From Prosthecodimorpha hirschii (GTDB lineage: Bacteria > Pseudomonadota > Alphaproteobacteria > Rhizobiales > Ancalomicrobiaceae), in contig NZ_LJYW01000001.1 of assembly GCF_001305515.1 (NCBI RefSeq), positions 1,472,320 through 1,536,319 on the forward strand: 64,000 bases of DNA. The letters are read 5' to 3'. Under the pieces are notes generated by a model. That model did no database searches, was not told the DNA's origin, and saw nothing but the letters and a program-made list of their open reading frames with translations. Below, piece after piece: positions 34,992-43,160 of the stretch. Position numbers and translations under genes: made by a program. How positions within the stretch are numbered: position 1 is the first letter of the stretch; every line of letters begins with the position of its first letter.

Positions 34992-35792
34992 TCAAGACCG
35001 GGTCCCCCTGCGGATGACGGCGACGAGAAGCATGAGCAGGATGGTCAGCCCGATCAGCAGCGTGGAGGCGGCGGCGATGACCGGGGTCAGGTCCTGACGG
35101 AGCGTCGCCCAGATCTTGACCGGCAGGGTCTGCAGCGTCGGGCTCGCCATGAAGATGGCCAGAACGACCTCGTCCCAGGAAGCGAGGAACGAAAACACCG
35201 CCGCCGAGAACAGCCCATGCGCGATGCCCGGCAGCGTCACCCGGACGACCGCCTCGAGCGGCGAGGCGCCGCACAGGATCGCCGCGTCCTCGATCGCTTT
35301 GTCGAAGCCTTCGAGGGCCGACGTGATGGTCAGGACCGCGAAGGGCAACGCCACGACCAGATGGGCGATGACGAAGCCGGTCGTGGTGCCGTTGAGGCCG
35401 ACGCGCAGGAACAGCGCGTAGAGGGCGACGGCCAGGATGACCACCGGCAGGATCATCGGCGTCAGGAAGAAGGCCTTCAGCGCCTCCCGGCCCCGAAAGG
35501 TCCCGCGCACCAGCCCGTAGGCGGCGGCAAGACCGATCACCACCGACAGGACCGCGACCACGCAGGCGATCACGAAGCTGACCCAGGCGGATTCGAGCCA
35601 GCGCGGATCGGCGAAGAGTTCCCCGTACCAGCGCGTCGTCCAGGCCGGCGGCGGGAAGATCAGCCATTGCGAGGCGCCGAAGGACAGCGCGGCGATGAAC
35701 AGGATCGGCATCAGGAGATAGACGACGGTCAGCCCGGTGATGCCGACCAGCACCCAACGCCACCAGCCGAGCCGGTCGAATTGCAGGAGCAT
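34992..35792 (-). CDS. ABC transporter permease, PotC type
   Basis: A 266-residue permease with six hydrophobic segments; the EAA loop is FDKAIEDAAILCGASPLEAVV near residues 170-190. The start is ATG 35792, one base after the stop of the first permease, with GGAGGGC upstream. The N-terminus WWRWVLVGITGLTVVYLLMP is the first membrane segment. It pairs with the PotB-type permease upstream and the ATPase downstream. Confidence 0.92.
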   Translation of the reverse strand: MLLQFDRLGWWRWVLVGITGLTVVYLLMPILFIAALSFGASQWLIFPPPAWTTRWYGELFADPRWLESAWVSFVIACVVAVLSVVIGLAAAYGLVRGTFRGREALKAFFLTPMILPVVILAVALYALFLRVGLNGTTTGFVIAHLVVALPFAVLTITSALEGFDKAIEDAAILCGASPLEAVVRVTLPGIAHGLFSAAVFSFLASWDEVVLAIFMASPTLQTLPVKIWATLRQDLTPVIAAASTLLIGLTILLMLLVAVIRRGTRS

Positions 35793-35793
35793 C

Positions 35794-36687
35794 TCAGCGC
35801 CCTCCCAGACCGGCCGTGCCGAACAGGCGCAGCTGCAGCGCATAGAGGGCGAGCGTGACCACGAGCAGCACCAGCGCGGCCGCACCGCCCATGCCCCAGT
35901 TGACCAGCGACTGGACGAATTGTGCGATCAGTTCGGCGAGCATCATGTTGGCGGTGCCGCCGAGCAGCGCCGGCGTGACGAAGTAGCCGAGCGACATGAC
36001 GAAGACCATCAGGGCGCCGGCCGCCATGCCGGGGGCGACCAGCGGCAGGAGCACGAGGCGCAACGCCTGGAAGCGCGAGGCGCCGCACAGGGCCGCCGCC
36101 TGCAGGATGGCCGGGTCGATCCGGCGGATGACGCCGTAAAGCGGCAGCACCACGAAGGGCAGCATGATGTAGGTCATGCCGATGGTGACGCCGGTCAGGT
36201 TGTTGACCATCGGCAGCGGCGCATCGATCAGCCCGAGCCCGATCAGGCTCTTGTTGATGACGCCGGTGCGCTGCAGCAGGACCATCCACGCATAGGTGCG
36301 GGTCAGGAGATTGGTCCACATCGACAGGATCAGCACGCCGAAGATCGGCGCCGCGACGCCCTGCGGCAGGATCGCCAGCGTCCAGGCGACCGGGAAGCCG
36401 ATCGCCAGGCTGACCAGCGTCACCACGGCGGAGACCAGGAAGGTGTTGAAGAAGATCTTCAGGTAGGTGCCGGAGCCGATCAGCGCCGCATAGTTGGCGA
36501 AGCCCGGTTCCGGCTCCGTGACGCTGCGCAGCAGGAGCGCCAGCACCGGCAGGGCGAAGAAGACGACGAGCAGCAGGAGCCCCGGGACGACGAGGGCGAA
36601 GGGGCCCGCCGGCAACCGCCGGGGCCGGCCGGGCGCCAGGCCCGTCCCGCCCCCGATCGCTGCCGCCTGCCGTGTCACGCCCGCCAT
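35794..36687 (-). CDS. ABC transporter permease, PotB type
   Basis: A 297-residue permease with six hydrophobic segments and a longer N-terminus. The EAA loop is IDPAILQAAALCGASRFQAL followed by RLVLLPLVAPG. MWTNLLTRTYAWMVLLQRTG is the conserved mid region of PotB-like proteins. It follows the binding-protein gene by 79 bp and is nearly fused to the PotC-type gene, one base apart. Together they form a heterodimeric channel. Confidence 0.92.
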   Translation of the reverse strand: MAGVTRQAAAIGGGTGLAPGRPRRLPAGPFALVVPGLLLLVVFFALPVLALLLRSVTEPEPGFANYAALIGSGTYLKIFFNTFLVSAVVTLVSLAIGFPVAWTLAILPQGVAAPIFGVLILSMWTNLLTRTYAWMVLLQRTGVINKSLIGLGLIDAPLPMVNNLTGVTIGMTYIMLPFVVLPLYGVIRRIDPAILQAAALCGASRFQALRLVLLPLVAPGMAAGALMVFVMSLGYFVTPALLGGTANMMLAELIAQFVQSLVNWGMGGAAALVLLVVTLALYALQLRLFGTAGLGGR

Positions 36688-36766
36688 GTCCCGGTCGCTC
36701 CCCTGCCCCGTCGGTCCCGTCGCTCAATCCGCTCGCGGGATCAGCCCGCCCGCTTCGCCTGCCTGC

Positions 36767-37765
36767 TTACTTCGCCTGCCACGCGTACCAGCGCGTGCCG
36801 ATGGCATCGCGGTTCTTGGCCCAGTAGGTCATGTCGGCATTGATCTGCTTGGCGGTCTGCTGGTCCGGCAGGGTCTTGGCGAGCGCCGGATCCATCAGGG
36901 CCGGCGAGCCGAGATTGGTCGGTGCATAGCCCGACGCCGCCGCGAACTCGGCCTGCGCCTTGGCGGAGGACGCATAGGCGATGAACTTCATCGCGGCCGC
37001 CTTGTTCTTGGAGCCCTTCGGCACGACCAGCGAATCCGCCGCCGTGATGTTGCCGTCCCACGAGGTCGAAACCTTCACGCCGGTCTTCTCCAGCGCGGTC
37101 AGCCGGCCGTTCCAGAAGGAGCCGAACGGCGCCTCGGCCGAGGCCAGCAGCTGCTGCGACTGGGCGCCGCCGGTCCACCAGACGATGTCCTTCTTGATCG
37201 TGTCGAGCTTCTTGAAGGCCCGGTCGAGATCGAGCGGGTAGAGCTTGTCGGCGGCGACGCCGTCGGCGAGCAGGGCGGCCTCGATCACGCCCGGCGCCGA
37301 CCACTTGTAGAAGGCACGCTTGCCGGGGAACTTGGCGGTGTCGAACAGATCCGCCCATGTCTTCGGACAGGCCTTGACGGCATCCTGATTGCAGCCGATC
37401 ACGAACGAATAATAGAAACTGCCGACCGAATAGTCGGTGACGAAGCGCGGATCGAGCTTCGACTTGTCGATCACCGAGAAGTCGAGCTTCTCGAGGAGCC
37501 CGGCGTCGCCGGCCTGGACGGCATAGTCGCCCTCCACGTCGACCACGTCCCAGGTGACCTTGCCGGCCTCGACCATGGCCTTGATCTTGCCGTAGTCGGT
37601 CGGCCCGTCCTGCAGCACCGACAGGCCGGCCTTCTCGGCCCAGGCCGCCTTCTGGGCGTCCTGGGTGGTGCCGCCCCAGCTGACGAATACCATGTCGGCG
37701 GCGCATGCGGGCGCGGCCAGCCCGACGGTGGCGGCGAAGGCCGCCCAAGCGATCACGTTTTTCAT
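36767..37765 (-). CDS. PotD-like periplasmic binding protein
   Basis: A 332-residue SBP_bac_8-type binding protein. The signal peptide MKNVIAWAAFAATVGLAAP ends near ACAAD; the body has MVFVSWGGTTQDAQKAAW, TWDVVDVEGDYAVQAGDAG, CPKTWADLFDTAKFPGKRA and GYAPTNLGSPALMD, typical of polyamine and amine binders. ATG 37765 is chosen (GAGG upstream); a TTG three codons earlier is possible. It lies between the aldehyde dehydrogenase (153 bp upstream) and the permeases, in the same direction. Ligand unknown, though the Asp/Glu/Trp-rich set is compatible with a cationic amine. Confidence 0.9.
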   Translation of the reverse strand: MKNVIAWAAFAATVGLAAPACAADMVFVSWGGTTQDAQKAAWAEKAGLSVLQDGPTDYGKIKAMVEAGKVTWDVVDVEGDYAVQAGDAGLLEKLDFSVIDKSKLDPRFVTDYSVGSFYYSFVIGCNQDAVKACPKTWADLFDTAKFPGKRAFYKWSAPGVIEAALLADGVAADKLYPLDLDRAFKKLDTIKKDIVWWTGGAQSQQLLASAEAPFGSFWNGRLTALEKTGVKVSTSWDGNITAADSLVVPKGSKNKAAAMKFIAYASSAKAQAEFAAASGYAPTNLGSPALMDPALAKTLPDQQTAKQINADMTYWAKNRDAIGTRWYAWQAK

Positions 37766-37917
37766 GTCCCTCAATCCTTTGCTGCGTGCTTTCCGGGCCG
37801 CCTCGCATCCGCCATGGCGCGATCGGGGCGGTCTGCCTCACCAATTCCGCGGCAAATCTTCTTGTCTTTGGGCAGGCTGTCCTGCCGGGATGACGCGTCG
37901 GGCGGCGCGCGGCCGCC

Positions 37918-39381
37918 TCACCGCATCACGAAGGGGTCGGGGATCGGCGCGTCCGAGGTCCTGAGCCAGATCGACTTGGTGCGCGTGTAGTCGAGCGCGG
38001 CGGCGAGCCCGCCCTCGCGGCCGTGACCGGAGAGCTTGGTGCCGCCGAACGGGGCGATCGGCGAGACCGCGCGGTAGGTGTTGACCCAGACGATCCCGGT
38101 CCGGAGGCCACGCATCATGCGGTGCGCCCGGGTCAGGTTCTGGGTGAACAGGCCGGCGGCGAGGCCGTAGAGCGTGTCGTTGGCGATCCTCAGCGCCTCG
38201 GCCTCGGTCTCGAACGAGACCACCGACAGGACCGGCCCGAAGAATTCCTCGGCGAGCGCCGGCGCATCCGTGCCGTCGCAATCGAGGATGGTCGGGGGAT
38301 AGTAGTAGCCGGCGCCGGCCGGCGTGGCGCCGCCTGCGACGAGCCGCGCGCCGGCCGCGACCGAACGCGCCACCAGGGCCTCGATATGCTGGCGCTGGCG
38401 CGCCGTGCACAGCGGGCCGACCTCGGTCGCCATGTCGAGCGGGCCGCCGATCCGGACGGCTTCCGCACGCTCTTTCAGGAGGGCGAGGAAGCGGTCCTTG
38501 ACCGAACGCTCGACCACGAGCCGGGAGCCGGCGACGCAGCTCTGGCCGGTGGCGGCGAAGATGCCGGCCACCTGGGCGTTGGCCGCGCTGTCGAGATCGG
38601 CATCGGCGAAGACGATGAAGGGCGACTTGCCGCCGAGTTCCAGCGAGGTCGAGGCGAGGTTCTCGGCCGAGTGGCGCACGATGTGGCGCGCGGTCGACGG
38701 CCCGCCCGTGAAGGCGACATGGGCGACCTTGGGATGGCTGGCGAGCGCCGCCCCACAGGTATGGCCGAAGCCGGTGATGACATTGACCACGCCCGCCGGA
38801 AAGCCGGCCTCGTGGACCAGCCGGGCGAAGGCCAGGAGCGGCGCCGGTCCGTCCTCGGAGGCCTTGACCACCAGGGTGCAGCCGGCGGCGAGCGCCGGGC
38901 CGATCTTGACCGCGGCCAGGAACAGCTGGCTGTTCCATGGCACGATGGCGGCGACCACGCCGATCGGCTCGCGCCGGAGCCAGACCTCCATGTCGGGCTT
39001 GTCGATCGGCAGCACGCTGCCTTCGATCTTGTCGGCGAGACCGGCATAGTAGCGGTAATATTCCGCCACATAGGCGATCTGCGCGGAGGTCTCGCGGATG
39101 ATCTTGCCGGTGTCGCGGGTCTCCAGTTCGGCCAGTTCGCCGGCATGGGCGGCGACCAGATCGGCGAGACGATAGAGGAGCCGGCCGCGCTGGGACGCGG
39201 TCATGGTCGCCCACGGCCCCTCCAGGAGCGCCCGCTCGGCGGCGACAACCGCGCGGTCGACATCGCCGGCCCGGGCCTCGGGCATGGTCGCCCAGGCGAG
39301 GCCGGTGGCCGGATCGAGGCTCTCGAACCGGGCCTCGCCGGGCTCGAAGCGACCGTCCAGATAGGCGTCGAAGGCTTGCAT
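37918..39381 (-). CDS. NAD(P)-dependent aldehyde dehydrogenase
   Basis: A 487-residue ALDH-superfamily enzyme that oxidises an aldehyde to an acid. Visible motifs are VVAAIVPWNSQLFLAAVKIG (cofactor site), FTGGPSTARHIV (glycine motif), LELGGKSPFIVF (catalytic Glu near residue 252), GQSCVAGSRL (catalytic Cys near 286) and EEFFGPVLSVV. The start is ATG 39381 with GGAG upstream, five bases after the monooxygenase stop. It sits between the flavin monooxygenase and the PotD-like gene, so it probably oxidises the aldehyde released when the monooxygenase cleaves or oxidises an amine-type substrate; that order is inferred. Confidence 0.95.
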   Translation of the reverse strand: MQAFDAYLDGRFEPGEARFESLDPATGLAWATMPEARAGDVDRAVVAAERALLEGPWATMTASQRGRLLYRLADLVAAHAGELAELETRDTGKIIRETSAQIAYVAEYYRYYAGLADKIEGSVLPIDKPDMEVWLRREPIGVVAAIVPWNSQLFLAAVKIGPALAAGCTLVVKASEDGPAPLLAFARLVHEAGFPAGVVNVITGFGHTCGAALASHPKVAHVAFTGGPSTARHIVRHSAENLASTSLELGGKSPFIVFADADLDSAANAQVAGIFAATGQSCVAGSRLVVERSVKDRFLALLKERAEAVRIGGPLDMATEVGPLCTARQRQHIEALVARSVAAGARLVAGGATPAGAGYYYPPTILDCDGTDAPALAEEFFGPVLSVVSFETEAEALRIANDTLYGLAAGLFTQNLTRAHRMMRGLRTGIVWVNTYRAVSPIAPFGGTKLSGHGREGGLAAALDYTRTKSIWLRTSDAPIPDPFVMR

Positions 39382-39386
39382 GGGGG

Positions 39387-40427
39387 TCACTCCGCGAAGG
39401 CCGGCATGACATCGGCGATGAAGCGCTCCAGCGAGGCGCGCTTGCGCTCGAAGCTCATGCCGGTGTCGATCCACAGCGAGAATTCGTCGTAGCCGAGCGC
39501 CTCGTAGCGCTTCAGCCGCTCGATCACCTCGTCGGCGGTGCCGACCGGCAGGTTGCGGCGCATGACCTCGGGCGAGACCTGCGGGTTGGCCGCCAGATCG
39601 GCCTCCGACAGGGCTTCGATCAGCCCCTGCCGGATCGGCCGCTCGTTCTTGAACCAGGCGAAGAAGTAGTTGTAGTAGACGCTCATCTCGCGGGCCGCCT
39701 GCGCGATGTCGTCCGCATCGGTGCCGACATAGCCGTGCGCCAGGAGCATGATCTTCGGCCGCGGCACGTCCGGATATTTGGCGCAGGCGGCGTTGAACTT
39801 GCCCATCAGGCTGGCAACCTCGTCGTCGCCGTTCCAGAGCGGCGTGACCTTGACGTTGCAGCCGTTGGCGACCGCGAATTCGTGGCTGTTCGGGTCGCGC
39901 GCGGCGATCCAGAGCGGCGGATGCGGCTGCTGGACCGGCTTCGGCGCCGAGGTGGTCGACGGGAACTGCCAGAATTCGCCGTCATGGGCATAGTCGCCGG
40001 CCCAGATGCCCTTGATCGCTGGGACCAATTCGCGCATCCGCTGGCCGGCCTGCCAGGCATCGAGACCGGGCATCAGGCGCTCGTATTCGAACGTGTAGGC
40101 GCCGCGCGCGATGCCGACATCGAGCCGGCCGCCGGTGATGATGTCGGTCATCGCGGCTTCGCCGGCGAGCTTGATCGGGTGCCAGAAAGGCGCGATCACG
40201 GTCGACGTGCCGAGCCGTACATTCTTCGTCCGCCGCGCCAGGTCGGCGAGATTGATGAACGGGTTCGGGGCGATGGTGAATTCCATGCCGTGGTGTTCGC
40301 CGGTCCAGATAGCGGTCATGCCGCCGCGGTCGGCGATCTCGCACAGCCGGCAGAAGTCCTCGTAGAGCTGACCATGGCTCTCGGACGCGTCGAGCCGTTC
40401 CATGTGGACGAAGAGCGAGAATTTCAT
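39387..40427 (-). CDS. LLM-class flavin-dependent monooxygenase
   Basis: A 346-residue bacterial-luciferase-like enzyme that uses reduced flavin and oxygen. It has the TIM-barrel pattern of the family: MTAIWTGEHHGMEFTIAPNP, RLGTSTVIAPFWHPIKLAGE, GGRLDVGIARGAYTFEYERL and PPLWIAARDPNSHEFA. The start is ATG 40427, four bases after the flavin reductase stop (GGGAGG upstream). The flavin reductase directly before it is the expected FMNH2 supplier, giving a two-component system. Relatives act on alkanesulfonates, nitrilotriacetate, pyrimidines (RutA) and amides; the substrate here is not known. Confidence 0.93.
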   Translation of the reverse strand: MKFSLFVHMERLDASESHGQLYEDFCRLCEIADRGGMTAIWTGEHHGMEFTIAPNPFINLADLARRTKNVRLGTSTVIAPFWHPIKLAGEAAMTDIITGGRLDVGIARGAYTFEYERLMPGLDAWQAGQRMRELVPAIKGIWAGDYAHDGEFWQFPSTTSAPKPVQQPHPPLWIAARDPNSHEFAVANGCNVKVTPLWNGDDEVASLMGKFNAACAKYPDVPRPKIMLLAHGYVGTDADDIAQAAREMSVYYNYFFAWFKNERPIRQGLIEALSEADLAANPQVSPEVMRRNLPVGTADEVIERLKRYEALGYDEFSLWIDTGMSFERKRASLERFIADVMPAFAE

Positions 40428-40431
40428 CGCA

Positions 40432-41364
40432 TCACGCCTCCCGAGGCAGCGGGTGGACCCGCCCGGCGGTTTCATTGCCGACATAAAGTCCGAAATTGCC
40501 GAGTGCGCTCTCGGCCGCGTAGCGACGCAGGATGTCGGCCGTCTGCGCGCTGTCGAGCCGGTCGAAGGGCACGCGGTCGAGGCCGACGAGGCGGCCGCGC
40601 GCCGGCATCCCCTCGCCGAGCGCGACGCGGTAGACGACGTGCTGCCGCCCGGCGGCGCGGTCCTGGTAGACCGAGAACAAGAAGCCGACCGTGGCGGCAA
40701 GCCCGATTTCGCCCTGGATCAGATCGGCGATCCGGCGCGGCGCGCTGCCTTCGGCGACCGTGCAGCGCGGCAATCCGAGCCGGCCCGCGGCATCCTCGAC
40801 GAGGAGCACCGCGCCACCCCGCTCGGCGACCGCCGCTGCCTCGACCGGTCCGTCGCCGACCGGGCCGGCCGCCTTGGCCTCCATCGCGGCGGTGAAATAG
40901 CCGCCGCGCGCATAGCCGAGCCCGTTCAGCCCGGCATTCTCGAAGGCCTCGACCCGGCCGATCAGGATGGCATGGTCGCCCGCCTCGATCACCCGCTCGG
41001 CCGTGCAGTCGAACCATGCGGCGGCGCCGGGGAAGACCGGCGCGCCGTTCGGCCCGGTCATCCAGTCGACCGACGCGAAGCGGTCCTCGACCGGGCGCGC
41101 GAAGGTGTTGGAGACTTCCTTCTGGGTCTCGGCCAGCACGTTGACGGCGAAGCCGGACGCGGTCGTGAAGACGGCATAGTTGCGCGACGAGCGCGCGATG
41201 CAGACGAGCAGCAGCGGCGGATCGAGCGACACCGAGGCGAAGGAATTGGCCGTGAAGCCGATCGGACGCCCGTCCGCATCGTGGGCCGTGACGACCGTCA
41301 CACCGGTCATGAAGGCGCCGAAGGCATTGCGCAACTGGCGGGGATCGAGACCGGGTCCGCTCAT
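40432..41364 (-). CDS. Flavin reductase with an extra C-terminal domain
   Basis: Residues 1-165 are a standard flavin-reductase domain: LRNAFGAFMTGVTVVTA, GFTANSFASVSLDPPLLLVC, GFAVNVLAETQKEVSNTFA and GDHAILIGRVEAFE. Stand-alone members have about 160-190 residues, but this protein has 310. The extra 140 residues (RGGAVLLVEDAAGRLGLPR, then LIQGEIGLAATVGFLFSVYQ and HVVYRVALGEG) resemble a Nudix fold whose box residues are missing. It should reduce FMN for the monooxygenase encoded immediately downstream; the tail may bind substrate or partner. ATG 41364, 8 bp after the hydrolase stop. Confidence 0.88.
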   Translation of the reverse strand: MSGPGLDPRQLRNAFGAFMTGVTVVTAHDADGRPIGFTANSFASVSLDPPLLLVCIARSSRNYAVFTTASGFAVNVLAETQKEVSNTFARPVEDRFASVDWMTGPNGAPVFPGAAAWFDCTAERVIEAGDHAILIGRVEAFENAGLNGLGYARGGYFTAAMEAKAAGPVGDGPVEAAAVAERGGAVLLVEDAAGRLGLPRCTVAEGSAPRRIADLIQGEIGLAATVGFLFSVYQDRAAGRQHVVYRVALGEGMPARGRLVGLDRVPFDRLDSAQTADILRRYAAESALGNFGLYVGNETAGRVHPLPREA

Positions 41365-41372
41365 CGGGTGCC

Positions 41373-42161
41373 TCAGCGTTTCAGCCAGTCGGCCAGCACG
41401 GCATTGACGATGTCCGGCGCGGTCAGCGTGACCATGTGCCGGTGCCCGGGGATGATCACCGCCGCGCCGCGCGGCGCCGCGGCCGCCATCGCCTCGGCCA
41501 TGGCGGGCGTGGAGTTCGGATCCTCACGCCCCGTCAGAAACAGGGCCGGACAGACGACCCGCGGCCAGGCATCCGCATAGACCGCATCGCCGGCCGCGAA
41601 GGCCCCATAGGCGGTGGCATAGGCGGCCGGATCGACCCCGGCGAGCCATCCCCGCGTCTGCCGCCGGGCCTCCGCGGCGGCCGGATCGTCGCCGAACCAG
41701 CGCTGCAGCGGGCCGTCGACATCGACGCCTTCGGCCGCGATCAGCCGGGCCCGCGCCAGCACGGCCGCACGCGCATCCGCGTCGCGCCGGTAGACGCCGT
41801 TGACCAGCGCCACCCGGGCGATCCGGTCGCCGAAGGTGGCCGCCGCCCCGCCGGAGATCAGCGCGCCCATCGAGTGGCCGGCGAGATTGATCCGATCGAG
41901 ACCGATCTCGTCCAGGACCCGACCGAGCCAGGCGACGAAGGCCGGCAGCGCCGCGCCCGGCGCGATCGGCGCGCTCTCGCCGTGTCCCGGCATGTCGAGC
42001 GCGATGACGCGATGGCTCTGCCGCAAGGCCGCGATCTGGGGTAGCCAGGCCTCGAGCCGCAACCCGACGCCGTGGATGAGGACCAGCGGTTCGCCCCGCC
42101 CGGCCTCCCAATAGGCGGCGCCGGACGGCGTCCTAGACCGCTGCGGGGTTATCGAGGTCAT
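41373..42161 (-). CDS. Alpha/beta-fold hydrolase
   Basis: A 262-residue alpha/beta hydrolase with LVLIHGVGLRLEAW (oxyanion HGxG), VIALDMPGHGESA, nucleophile elbow INLAGHSMGALI (Ser near residue 97), LFLTGREDPNSTP (acid) and GHRHMVTLTAP (His). The start overlaps the end of the AA_synth gene by 29 bp, so the two are coupled. In a cluster with an LLM monooxygenase and a flavin reductase the arrangement recalls RutD of the pyrimidine Rut pathway, but other Rut genes are missing. A hydrolytic step on an amide, ester or carbamate intermediate is likely. Confidence 0.9.
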   Translation of the reverse strand: MTSITPQRSRTPSGAAYWEAGRGEPLVLIHGVGLRLEAWLPQIAALRQSHRVIALDMPGHGESAPIAPGAALPAFVAWLGRVLDEIGLDRINLAGHSMGALISGGAAATFGDRIARVALVNGVYRRDADARAAVLARARLIAAEGVDVDGPLQRWFGDDPAAAEARRQTRGWLAGVDPAAYATAYGAFAAGDAVYADAWPRVVCPALFLTGREDPNSTPAMAEAMAAAAPRGAAVIIPGHRHMVTLTAPDIVNAVLADWLKR

Positions 42162-42735
42162 TCCCGAGATCCTTCAGATCCTGATAGCGATCGCCGATGC
42201 GGTGATGCGGGCGGCCGCCGACCGAAGCGCCGAGCGCCACGACGATCTCGTCGGCGGCCGGGGCATCCGGGATTGCGGTCTGGATGGTCAGGTAGTGGGA
42301 CCGGCGCCCTTCGTCGGCCTTGTCCATCAGCGGGATCATCAGCGGCGCATTGGCGGGACCGCGCGTGTTGGTGAAGGCCAGATAGGACTTGGCACCGACC
42401 GCCTGCCGATAGTGATTGCCGAAGCGGAGCGTGTGGATCAGCGCCGAGGCATGCTCGATCTCGCCGTCCAGGCCGACCAGGGCGGCCTTGCCGTAGCCTT
42501 CGACCGCCGCACCGGAGCCGACCGCACCGAGGATCATGTCGGTCAGCAGCTTGCCGAGGATGGGGGCGGCCTCGTGGATCGCGGGCTTCAGATCCTCGAC
42601 GAAGCCCTGACCGGCCCAGGGATTCTTGACCACCGCCAGGGCGGCATAGAGCACCAGCGGCCGGGGCGCCGTCCGGCCGCCTTCGACCAGCGTCGTCTCA
42701 ACCTGAAGAAGGGTCTTCCTGATCACGAGAGCCAT
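42133..42735 (-). CDS. AA_synth family protein
   Basis: A 200-residue protein matching the 'amino acid synthesis' family: IRKTLLQVETTLVEGGRTAP at the start, VVKNPWAGQGFVEDLKPAIH, GYGKAALVGLDGEIEHASAL and IPDAPAADEIVVALGAS. The biochemical role of the family is not established to my knowledge; members recur next to flavin monooxygenases and ABC transporters. It is the first gene of the minus-strand operon running to 33863. The GntR-type operator lies 31-50 bases upstream of its ATG. Confidence 0.85.
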   Translation of the reverse strand: MALVIRKTLLQVETTLVEGGRTAPRPLVLYAALAVVKNPWAGQGFVEDLKPAIHEAAPILGKLLTDMILGAVGSGAAVEGYGKAALVGLDGEIEHASALIHTLRFGNHYRQAVGAKSYLAFTNTRGPANAPLMIPLMDKADEGRRSHYLTIQTAIPDAPAADEIVVALGASVGGRPHHRIGDRYQDLKDLGNDLDNPAAV

Positions 42736-42765
42736 TCTGCCGACCTACCATCATATCGTCATACG

Positions 42766-42785
42766 GATTATGGTATGCCAAAATT
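42766..42785. promoter_or_regulatory. GntR/FCD-type operator, site 2 (TGGTATGCCA)
   Basis: TGGTATGCCA at 42771-42780 within ATTATGGTATGCCAAAATT. On the minus strand it reads AATTTTGGCATACCATAAT, matching sites 1 and 3 at the central ten bases with at most two changes. It lies just upstream of the AA_synth operon. Confidence 0.7.
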
Positions 42786-43160
42786 CAGAACGTCAAGAGG
42801 CTACCGCACAGCCTCGGACGAGATTTGCGGCGGGCGGCGTCCCGATCGCATCCGGCGATCGATCGACCCCGGCGTCGCTGACCGGCTCAGGTCTCGGACA
42901 ATCGATGTCGGCGCGGTCGCGCGGCGCGACAGATCGAGAACCGTATTTCCAAAATCATTCGCCAGACGGGGCGAAACGACAACGGCAACAACCCGCCTCC
43001 GGTTCTGCCGAAGGCGGGCCAAACGATATCCATTATCTTGAACGCGGATCAGCCGGCTGCATTCCGGACCGAAGCCGGTCTTGATCGGACCGGGCACAAA
43101 CCCGCATCCGACCATCCTTGCGGGCGGCGGAGACGGATCAGGTCCGGCCCCGGTCTCGGA
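42786..43160. other. Intergenic segment between the AA_synth operon and glnT
   Basis: About 375 bp downstream of glnT and upstream of the AA_synth promoter. The region is GC-rich, and an open minus-strand frame over 42801-43115 shows no recognisable domain or good ribosome site. No terminator hairpin with a T tract was found. Confidence 0.45.

Noticed and set aside
37918-42735. Pyrimidine Rut pathway
   Set aside because: An LLM monooxygenase, a flavin reductase and a RutD-like hydrolase occur, but the isochorismatase-like, RidA-like and transporter genes of the Rut operon are absent, while AA_synth and ALDH are extra.
42801-43115. Minus-strand frame of 104 codons between the AA_synth operon and glnT
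   Set aside because: No recognisable domain, no good ribosome site, and a basic residue bias like random GC-rich DNA.
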